A DNA stretch of 6,424 nt, from the NCBI GenBank assembly GCA_947461015.1, contig CANHIR010000110.1, forward strand, positions 1 through 6,424, written 5' to 3'. This document shows positions 1-4,796 of the stretch, piece after piece. Every line of letters starts with the position of its first letter. Position 1 is the first letter of the stretch. A program made the position numbers and the translations under genes. The DNA is from Bacteroidota bacterium. Lineage in GTDB: Bacteria > Bacteroidota > Bacteroidia > Chitinophagales > Chitinophagaceae. The notes below the pieces were generated by a model. It was not told the DNA's origin and ran no database searches. It saw only the letters and a list, made by a program, of their open reading frames with translations.

Positions 1-20
1 AAGTCTTTGACTGATGCCAT
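1..20 (-). CDS. Possible 5' end of the gene downstream of the Nif3-like gene (partial)
   Basis: An ATG on the minus strand at 20-18 opens a frame reading MASVKD before the window ends, 9 nt beyond the stop codon of the Nif3-like gene. The close spacing and shared strand suggest a co-transcribed downstream gene. From general knowledge of Bacteroidota, a coiled-coil/zinc-ribbon protein of the COG1579 type often follows nif3 and begins in a similar way, but six codons cannot identify it. Only the start codon, the frame and the spacing are seen here; the function is not supported. Confidence 0.35.
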
Positions 21-29
21 ATTTCAAGT

Positions 30-830
30 TTATTTAAAGTATGTTATAGGTTGTGTACACACCAAGGATTGGAGGACGGCAAAGGTAGGGAATTTAGCGG
101 TTAAATGAGCAATAATTAGCTCCGAAACCCATTGTTCGCTCTCCCAATGACCAATATCCATCAAAATCAGCCTTCCATCGGCCTCAAAATAGTCATGGTA
201 TTTAAGGTCACTAGTGATATAACAATCCGCTTTATGTGTCTTGGCTGCTTCAATTAAAAAACTACCCGATCCGCCACATAAAGCAATGGTTTTCAATTGG
301 TTTCCTGTAAAGGCAGTATGTTTTATGACGGTTAAATTCAATTTTTCTTTAATCCACTCCAAAAATTCGGAGGCATCTGTTACTAGGGGAAGTTCCCCAA
401 TTAAGCCCGAGCCAATTTCTTTCCCTTGTTGGTCCTTGATTCCCGGTTTTGGCATCAAAATGCGCCTATTTTCCAAATGAAGTCTGTCCGCTAGGGTTTT
501 ATTTACCCCCTCAATTAAATTATCCAAATTGGTATGAATAGCATAAAGGGCAATATTATGTTGAATGGCTTTTAAAACCGTTCTAGCCACATAGCTATTT
601 TCATCAAATTGTTTGAGGCCTTTAAAAATAATGGGGTGATGGCTTACAATTAGGTTGCAGCCTTTTTCAATAGCCTCGTCAATCACTGCTTCAGTACAAT
701 CCAATGAACACAAAACGCCAGTACAAATGGTGTTGGGGGAGCCTACCAATAATCCGGAATTATCATAGTCTTCTTGTAATGAAAGGGGGGCCCAATTTTC
801 GAGGGCATTTGTAATTTCTCCAATTTGCAT
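30..830 (-). CDS. Nif3-like dinuclear metal centre protein (YbgI/DUF34 family)
   Basis: This 266-residue protein belongs to the Nif3/YbgI/DUF34 family, cytoplasmic proteins that form hexameric rings with a dinuclear metal site. The physiological substrate is not settled, although GTP cyclohydrolase-type activity or metal handling has been suggested for some members. Metal-site motifs are visible: SHHPIIF at about residues 63-69 (H64, H65), AIHTNLDN at 97-104 (H99, D103) and MDIGHWESE at 224-232 (H228, E232). CGGSGS at 185-190 and the N-terminal DYDNSGLLVG at 21-30 are also typical. The start at 830 fits the family N-terminus. The length matches E. coli YbgI (about 247 residues) rather than the roughly 365-residue form common in Bacteroidota: RILMPKPG near 123-130 runs almost straight into GSGLIGEL near 140-147, so the PII/CutA-like insert is absent. 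It is probably the first gene of a minus-strand operon. The family call is secure; the function is not. Confidence 0.93.
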   Translation of the reverse strand: MQIGEITNALENWAPLSLQEDYDNSGLLVGSPNTICTGVLCSLDCTEAVIDEAIEKGCNLIVSHHPIIFKGLKQFDENSYVARTVLKAIQHNIALYAIHTNLDNLIEGVNKTLADRLHLENRRILMPKPGIKDQQGKEIGSGLIGELPLVTDASEFLEWIKEKLNLTVIKHTAFTGNQLKTIALCGGSGSFLIEAAKTHKADCYITSDLKYHDYFEADGRLILMDIGHWESEQWVSELIIAHLTAKFPTFAVLQSLVCTQPITYFK

Positions 831-860
831 GAGGCTAAATTAAATATATTGTTTCTTACC

Positions 861-868
861 CAAAACTA
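861..868 (-). promoter_or_regulatory. Putative -7 promoter element for the Nif3-like gene
   Basis: The minus strand reads TAGTTTTG, an exact match to the Bacteroidota -7 consensus TAnnTTTG, 30 nt before the ATG at 830. No convincing TTTG appears at the -33 position; only a T-run lies at about the right distance. The match is seen; promoter function is inferred. Confidence 0.45.
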
Positions 869-876
869 TTTTATGT

Positions 877-884
877 TAATATTG
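877..884 (+). promoter_or_regulatory. Weak putative -7 element for the photolyase gene
   Basis: TAATATTG matches TAnnTTTG at five of the six defined positions and lies 28 nt upstream of the photolyase ATG at 913. The -33 region is not convincing (TTTC at 852-855, 21 nt upstream). It is the best candidate in this short divergent gap, but the AT content makes a chance match likely. Confidence 0.25.
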
Positions 885-912
885 TTAAAAGGGTGGCAAT
901 CACTCAATAATT

Positions 913-2232
913 ATGAAAGAATCCGTTTCAATATTTTGGTTTAGAAGAGATTTGCGTTTTGAAGACAATGTAGGGTTATACCATGCATTGTATCAGGCCA
1001 AGTTACAAGGCCATAAAGTAGTACCTATTTTTATATTTGACAAAACCATTTTAAGTCAGCAAGTAGAAAAAAAAGATAGAAGGGTGGATTTTATTCATCG
1101 CACAATTATGACCATGCAAGAAAAATTAGTTGCAAAAGGAAAGTCTATGCATGTGTTGTTTGGAACACCTATTGAAGTATTTGAAAAATTATTTAAATTA
1201 TATAAAGTAAACGCAGTTTATACAAATCACGATTATGGTCCAAAGGCAAATGAAAGAGATGATGCCATCGCAAAATTGGCAGCAAATAATGGGGCAACTT
1301 ATCATCACCATAAAGACCAAGTAATTTTTGAAAAAGATGAGGTTTTAAAAGACGACGGTAAGCCATATACCATTTACACGCCTTATGCAAATAAATGGAG
1401 AACGGTTTGGGCAAATAATATTCCTAAAATACATCCCTCTATAAAATTGATGGATTATTTTTTGGATATAAACCCATTGTCTATTCCAACCCTTAAGGAT
1501 ATTGGCTTTGAGGTATCCGATTTAGTAATGCCACCGTTGACTTGGGAGCCAGGTTTGGTGAAAAAATATACCGATCAAAGAAATTTTCCTGCCATAAAAG
1601 GGACCACCCAATTAAGTGTTCACTTGCGTTTTGGAACCATATCTGTAAGACAATTAGCACTTGATACACAAGCTTTAAATAGTACATTTTTTAATGAATT
1701 AATTTGGCGTGATTTTTACCATATGATACTTTGGCATTTCCCACAAGTAGCCAATGGAAAATCTTTCAAAGCCCAATATGATTTTATTGAGTGGAGAAAT
1801 AATGAAGCAGAATTTGAGGCATGGTGCCAAGGACGCACAGGTTATCCAATAGTAGATGCAGGCATGCGTGAATTAAATACAACAGGCTTTATGCACAATA
1901 GGGTGCGTATGATTGTGGCAAGTTTTTTAACCAAGCATTTATTAATTGACTGGCGTTGGGGCGAGGCTTATTTTGCACAAAAATTATTGGATTTTGATTT
2001 GGCTGCAAACAATGGTGGATGGCAGTGGGCGAGTGGAAGTGGCTGCGATGCAGCACCTTATTTTAGAGTGTTTAATCCTCGATTGCAAACAGAAAAATTT
2101 GATAAGGATTTAAAATACATTCGAAAGTGGATCCCTGAGTTGGATGCTCCTGAATATCCAAAACCAATTGTGGTGCATGAGGAAGCAAGAGTGAGAGTTT
2201 TAGCGGCTTATGCAAAAGCGTTAAAACCTTAG
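913..2232 (+). CDS. phr: Deoxyribodipyrimidine photolyase (class I, FAD-dependent)
   Basis: This 439-residue flavoprotein of the cryptochrome/photolyase family should repair UV-induced cyclobutane pyrimidine dimers in DNA using blue light. The N-terminal antenna domain begins with FWFRRDLRFEDN (about 8-19), and YTIYTPYANKW (152-162) precedes the helical FAD domain. The FAD domain shows QLSVHLRFGTIS (233-244), ELIWRDFYH (262-270), GRTGYPIVDAGMREL (307-321), MHNRVRM (327-333) and NNGGWQWASGSG (366-377). By hand comparison with E. coli Phr, the electron-transfer Trp triad is kept as W294, W347 and W370. The residues matching E. coli E274, N341 and N378 are E262, N329 and N366. The C-terminus (YPKPIVVHEEARV) matches E. 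coli but reaches it after a segment about 20 residues shorter, apparently normal for this phylum. The antenna chromophore cannot be told. The start at 913 places FWFRRDLR correctly. A (6-4) photolyase or cryptochrome is less likely given the class I pattern. Confidence 0.95.
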   Translation: MKESVSIFWFRRDLRFEDNVGLYHALYQAKLQGHKVVPIFIFDKTILSQQVEKKDRRVDFIHRTIMTMQEKLVAKGKSMHVLFGTPIEVFEKLFKLYKVNAVYTNHDYGPKANERDDAIAKLAANNGATYHHHKDQVIFEKDEVLKDDGKPYTIYTPYANKWRTVWANNIPKIHPSIKLMDYFLDINPLSIPTLKDIGFEVSDLVMPPLTWEPGLVKKYTDQRNFPAIKGTTQLSVHLRFGTISVRQLALDTQALNSTFFNELIWRDFYHMILWHFPQVANGKSFKAQYDFIEWRNNEAEFEAWCQGRTGYPIVDAGMRELNTTGFMHNRVRMIVASFLTKHLLIDWRWGEAYFAQKLLDFDLAANNGGWQWASGSGCDAAPYFRVFNPRLQTEKFDKDLKYIRKWIPELDAPEYPKPIVVHEEARVRVLAAYAKALKP

Positions 2233-2244
2233 GCGTATGATTAT

Positions 2245-3072
2245 TTAACTTTGCGTATTTAACTCGATCCAAACTTTTTCTAACTGTTCAATGGCTATTT
2301 TTCCTGTTGTTCCCATGTCAATGCTAAAATCATTCACATACAAATCAATGTGTTGACGCATCACTTGTTCGGACATTTCTTGTGCATGGCATTTTACAAA
2401 TTCGGGTAGTAGGTCGTAACTATTTTCAAAAGCAAACTCAACACTTTTTTTAATGAGTCCATCTATAAGTACAACCTCATCAACGGGTATATCTTTGCGA
2501 GCAATGATGCCTCCCAAAGGAATTGGTGCTTTAAAAGTTTCTTCAAAAAATGTACCTAGGTCCATCCATTTACTTAATCCTTTTTGAGCATAAGTAAATC
2601 GGTTTTCATGAATAATTACTCCTGCATCAACTTGGCCTTTTAAAACGGCATCTTCAATTTCATTAAATACCAAGAATTTTTTATTGCTAACTTTAGGGAA
2701 GGCCAAACTAAATAATAAATGTGCAGTTGTGTTAAACCCGGGGACAGCAACGGTCATGCTTTCTGTATTTGGTTTTCCGTTAGTTCCATTGAGTTCAAAA
2801 TCTTCTTTATAAATCAATAAGGGTCCAACACCCTTTCCCAAAGCGCCACCCGCATTTAATAAATGGTAATTGTTTTTTACTAATGGCCATACGCCGTAAC
2901 TAATTTTTGTTAACGACAGTTTCCCCTGAAGCGCCCATTCATTAAGTGTTTGCACGTCTTCTAAATGCAAATTAAAATCGTAACCTTTGGTATCAATTTT
3001 ATGATTAACCAATGCATCAAAAATAAATGTATCATTGGGGCAAGGTGAAAATCCAATATCTATAATTGGCAT
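2245..3072 (-). CDS. mqnD: 1,4-dihydroxy-6-naphthoate synthase (menaquinone, futalosine pathway)
   Basis: MqnD converts cyclic dehypoxanthinylfutalosine into 1,4-dihydroxy-6-naphthoate, which is later prenylated and methylated to menaquinone. The 275-residue protein has the periplasmic-binding-protein-like two-lobe fold of the MqnA/MqnD family but no signal peptide, so it is cytoplasmic. Family motifs are GFSPCPNDTFIFDALV (about 7-22), ISYGVWPLV (57-65), LLNAGGALGKGVGPLLI (71-87), GFNTTAHLL (112-120) and GVIIHENRFTY (151-161). H155 corresponds to the histidine proposed as catalytic base in the Thermus thermophilus enzyme. KAPIPLGGIIARKDI (181-195) separates MqnD from MqnA. The start at 3072 lies one base after the mqnB stop (TAA-G-ATG), so the pair is very probably translationally coupled. 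The 3' end faces the photolyase gene with 12 nt between stops. The length is normal and the gene looks intact. Confidence 0.95.
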   Translation of the reverse strand: MPIIDIGFSPCPNDTFIFDALVNHKIDTKGYDFNLHLEDVQTLNEWALQGKLSLTKISYGVWPLVKNNYHLLNAGGALGKGVGPLLIYKEDFELNGTNGKPNTESMTVAVPGFNTTAHLLFSLAFPKVSNKKFLVFNEIEDAVLKGQVDAGVIIHENRFTYAQKGLSKWMDLGTFFEETFKAPIPLGGIIARKDIPVDEVVLIDGLIKKSVEFAFENSYDLLPEFVKCHAQEMSEQVMRQHIDLYVNDFSIDMGTTGKIAIEQLEKVWIELNTQS

Positions 3073-3073
3073 C

Positions 3074-3742
3074 TTAAGCTATTTTATATAATTCGTCTAA
3101 AAATGCTAACAAGGTTTCATTCAAATTAAAAATGGCTTCCTTCATTTTCCATTTGGATTTGTTTCTTTCACCCACATAATTACTCACGGCTCTTATTTGA
3201 ATAAATGGAATGGTTAAATCTCTTCCCATATAATGCAAGCTAGCACCTTCCATGGATTCAAGCACCGCTTTGAAACGACCACTGTATAATTGGATGCGTC
3301 TTTTATCGGTGCTTATCGTATTTACGGTAACTGCTTTTTTAGTGGGCAATTTCAAAACATTAAACTGGTGTAACCATGGATTGGGTAAACTCTTTTTTTC
3401 ATAAGGAGCATCATTGGGTTTATCAAATTTCATATCAAACAAATCCTTCCATACTTTATTTTCCATCACGCCAATCTCTCCAGCAAAATCATCTTTCACT
3501 GCAAATACTTTTCCCAATGGGATTTTTTTATCAAAACAACCGGCAACACCAACTTGAATAATTAGACTTGGGGTTTCTTGTGTAAACATTTTCATAAGTG
3601 AGATACTCGAAGCCAACATGCCAATACCAGATTCGTGAAAGCCAACCGAAAACTTTTTGCTGTTTCCAACGTATTTTGGATTTATTTTCTGAAAACTTGG
3701 CATCCATTCACCATGGGTAGCTGCGGTAATAATTACTCTCAT
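3074..3742 (-). CDS. mqnB: Futalosine hydrolase (menaquinone, futalosine pathway)
   Basis: MqnB cleaves futalosine to hypoxanthine and dehypoxanthinylfutalosine, the step before MqnC and MqnD. The chosen start gives 222 residues of the purine nucleosidase (MTAN/PNP) fold. Motifs are MRVIITAATHGEW (1-13, with E12 placed like the catalytic acid of MTAN nucleosidases), QVGVAGCFD (63-71), ESMEGASLHY (162-171, purine and ribose binding) and IRAVSNYVGERNKSKW (183-198). The last is typical of futalosine hydrolases, with Asn where MTAN has the catalytic Asp. The frame can be extended 15 codons to a TTG at 3787. I reject this because the family starts at the MRVIITAA segment, the codon is TTG, and a -7 promoter element at 3789-3796 would put the transcription start downstream of it. 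The next gene, mqnD, follows after one base. Expression is probably from the divergent promoter region shared with the first queD-like gene. Confidence 0.93.
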   Translation of the reverse strand: MRVIITAATHGEWMPSFQKINPKYVGNSKKFSVGFHESGIGMLASSISLMKMFTQETPSLIIQVGVAGCFDKKIPLGKVFAVKDDFAGEIGVMENKVWKDLFDMKFDKPNDAPYEKKSLPNPWLHQFNVLKLPTKKAVTVNTISTDKRRIQLYSGRFKAVLESMEGASLHYMGRDLTIPFIQIRAVSNYVGERNKSKWKMKEAIFNLNETLLAFLDELYKIA

Positions 3743-3788
3743 TTGACAAAGGTCGTTAAAGGGGACTAAAAAATGCTTTCTTGACAAT

Positions 3789-3796
3789 CAAATTTA
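3789..3796 (-). promoter_or_regulatory. Putative -7 element of the mqnB-mqnD operon
   Basis: The minus strand reads TAAATTTG, an exact TAnnTTTG match, 46 nt before the mqnB ATG at 3742. A TTG at 3822-3820 (minus strand) is a possible -33 element, but its 23-nt spacing is at the long end. The expected transcription start, a few bases downstream, excludes translation from the TTG codon at 3787. Promoter function is inferred from the match. Confidence 0.5.
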
Positions 3797-3804
3797 TATC
3801 TTTG
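3797..3804 (+). promoter_or_regulatory. Putative -7 element of the first PTPS/QueD-like gene
   Basis: TATCTTTG is an exact TAnnTTTG match 22 nt upstream of the ATG at 3827, predicting a leader of roughly 15-20 nt. It directly abuts the opposite-strand -7 element at 3789-3796. No good -33 box is at the usual distance; TTTCTTG at 3777-3783 is the nearest candidate. Function is inferred from sequence match and position. Confidence 0.5.
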
Positions 3805-3826
3805 CACTCTAATATTTTTCAAGTAC

Positions 3827-4237
3827 ATGGTGTATTTAACAAGGGTAGAACATTTCAATGCAGCGCATAAGTTGGCCAATCCAAATTGGTCCAAGGAAAA
3901 GAATGAGGAAGTATTTGGTGTTTGTGCAAACGAAAACTGGCATGGACATAATTATGAATTGTTTGTTACGGTAAAAGGAACACCCCATCCGGAAACCGGA
4001 TTTTTATTTGATGTAAAAAAATTAAGCATCCTTATAAAAGCACATATTATAGATGCATTAGATCATAAGAACTTGAATATGGATGTTCCCTTTATGGAGG
4101 GTCAATTGTGTAGCACCGAGAATTTAGCAATCGCAATTTGGAAGCAATTGGAACCACATATCCCTTCCGATATTCAGCTACATTGTATTAAATTGTATGA
4201 AACGCCCCGTATTTACGTAGAGTATTTTGGGGTATAA
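3827..4237 (+). CDS. queD: 6-pyruvoyltetrahydropterin synthase / QueD family protein, paralog 1
   Basis: This 136-residue zinc enzyme acts on 7,8-dihydroneopterin triphosphate, the FolE product. It would make either 6-carboxytetrahydropterin (QueD, queuosine pathway) or 6-pyruvoyltetrahydropterin (PTPS). Zinc ligands are H14, H39 and H41 (FNAAHKL and WHGHNY). Catalytic residues by homology are C33, D79 and H80 (DHKNLN), and E125 in LYET anchors the pterin. Five residues separate C33 from HGH, as in human PTPS; E. coli QueD has three. DHKNLNMDVPF and STEN (96-99) also read like the mammalian enzyme. The protein is complete and cytosolic, with no signal peptide. By hand alignment it is about 45% identical to paralog 2 at 4383-4796. 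It has its own divergent promoter region. The family is certain; QueD versus PTPS activity cannot be decided, so the symbol is family-level only. Confidence 0.9.
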   Translation: MVYLTRVEHFNAAHKLANPNWSKEKNEEVFGVCANENWHGHNYELFVTVKGTPHPETGFLFDVKKLSILIKAHIIDALDHKNLNMDVPFMEGQLCSTENLAIAIWKQLEPHIPSDIQLHCIKLYETPRIYVEYFGV

Positions 4238-4243
4238 TTACCC
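4230..4243 (+). other. Small hairpin spanning the stop codon of paralog 1
   Basis: GGGTA-TAAT-TACCC forms a perfect 5-bp stem with a 4-nt loop. The TAA stop codon (4235-4237) lies in the loop, and one G-T pair can be added outside. T-rich sequence follows only after about 10 nt (from about 4253), so it is at most a weak terminator or a structure protecting the mRNA end. It may also be chance. Confidence 0.25.
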
Positions 4244-4254
4244 TTACAATCCTT

Positions 4255-4331
4255 ATTTTGTTTAATTTTTATTTCGATTTTGGGCAAAAAATTTAAACGT
4301 TTAACTTTTTGTATGAAAGATTAAACAAAAT
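4255..4331. repeat. 12-bp perfect inverted repeat upstream of paralog 2
   Basis: ATTTTGTTTAAT at 4255-4266 is the exact reverse complement of ATTAAACAAAAT at 4320-4331, with 53 nt between the arms. Each arm contains the hexamer TTAAAC or its complement GTTTAA, also found in the palindrome at 4293-4304. The arrangement lies just upstream of the putative promoter of the second PTPS/QueD-like gene and could be operator sites or a long stem. The AT richness means chance cannot be excluded. Confidence 0.4.
4293..4304. promoter_or_regulatory. Palindrome TTAAACGTTTAA, candidate operator
   Basis: A perfect 12-nt palindrome sits inside the 12-bp inverted repeat of 4255-4331, about 32 nt upstream of the -33 box of the candidate promoter at 4336-4364. 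Its half-site TTAAAC recurs at 4321-4326 and, inverted, at 4260-4265, giving four copies in 67 nt. A dimeric regulator could bind here; none is identified. The sequence is seen, the role is inferred. Confidence 0.3.
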
Positions 4332-4335
4332 TGCT

Positions 4336-4364
4336 TTTGTCGCGTTATATAAGTTGTAACTTTA
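4336..4364 (+). promoter_or_regulatory. Putative promoter of paralog 2 and folE
   Basis: TTTG at 4336-4339 is followed after 17 nt by TAACTTTA at 4357-4364, which matches the -7 element TAnnTTTG except at the last base. The spacing fits Bacteroidota promoters, and the ATG at 4383 lies 18 nt downstream. It would drive the second PTPS/QueD-like gene and folE independently of paralog 1. Apart from this promoter and the repeats described separately, the 145-nt gap 4238-4382 holds no gene, and I saw no preQ1 or folate riboswitch pattern in it. Confidence 0.45.
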
Positions 4365-4382
4365 TCCTCTTAATTTGGAAGC

Positions 4383-4796
4383 ATGCAACATAAAGTAGCG
4401 GTATATAGAAAAGAGCATTTTAATGCCGCGCACAAATTGTTTTGTGCCGACTGGACAGATGAAAAAAACAAGCAAGTTTTTGGCGCCTGTTCCAACCCAA
4501 ATTATCATGGTCATAACTATGAATTGATTGTGCAAGTAATTGGTGTTCCGGATCCCATCACTGGATTCGTAATTAATACCAAGGATTTAAGCAACATTGT
4601 AGAGGAGGAAGTGAAAAGTAGATTTGACCATAAAAATTTAAACTTAGATACCGATTTTTTTAAAAATTTAAATCCCTCTGCAGAGAATATTGCCATTGTG
4701 ATTTATGATTTATTAAGACCGCGCATATCTGAATCACTTGACTTAAAAATACGTCTGTATGAAACAGAAAGAAACTTTGTTGACTACCCCGCTTAA
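4383..4796 (+). CDS. queD: 6-pyruvoyltetrahydropterin synthase / QueD family protein, paralog 2
   Basis: This 137-residue protein is a second member of the PTPS/QueD family and uses the FolE product dihydroneopterin triphosphate. Zinc ligands are H17, H42 and H44 (FNAAHKL, YHGHNY). C36, D82 and H83 (FDHKNLN) are the expected catalytic residues, and E127 in LYET is the pterin anchor. FGACSNPNYHGHNY closely resembles human PTPS (FGKCNNPNGHGHNY), with five residues between Cys and HGH. It differs from paralog 1 in SAEN (99-102) instead of STEN, an extended N-terminus (MQHKVAVYRK) and a different C-terminus. The paralogs are about 45% identical by hand alignment, so the duplication is old. Its last 38 nt overlap the called folE start, which ties it to GTP cyclohydrolase I expression. 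All key residues are kept, so it should be active; whether it serves queuosine or biopterin-type synthesis is unknown, and the symbol is family-level only. Confidence 0.88.
   Translation: MQHKVAVYRKEHFNAAHKLFCADWTDEKNKQVFGACSNPNYHGHNYELIVQVIGVPDPITGFVINTKDLSNIVEEEVKSRFDHKNLNLDTDFFKNLNPSAENIAIVIYDLLRPRISESLDLKIRLYETERNFVDYPA

Noticed and set aside
241..480. 79-codon open frame on the plus strand inside the Nif3-like gene
   Set aside because: It lies wholly antisense to a well-supported gene with metal-site motifs and has no recognisable features of its own.
1067..1074. Run of eight A in the photolyase coding sequence as a possible phase-variation site
   Set aside because: The run encodes Glu-Lys-Lys in a normal position, is short, and such runs are expected in an AT-rich genome.
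3743..3787. N-terminal extension of MqnB from a TTG codon at 3787
   Set aside because: The family begins at the MRVIITAA segment, the codon is TTG, and the extension overlaps the predicted promoter and transcription start.
4238..4382. preQ1 or tetrahydrofolate riboswitch upstream of paralog 2
   Set aside because: I could not find the short pseudoknot hairpin with A-rich tail of preQ1-I, nor the stem pattern of the folate class; the predicted leader is also only about 15 nt.
3827..4796. Recent tandem duplication or mobile-element origin of the paralogs
   Set aside because: Amino acid identity is only about 45%, there are no long nucleotide repeats, terminal inverted repeats or transposase, and the base composition looks like that of the neighbours.
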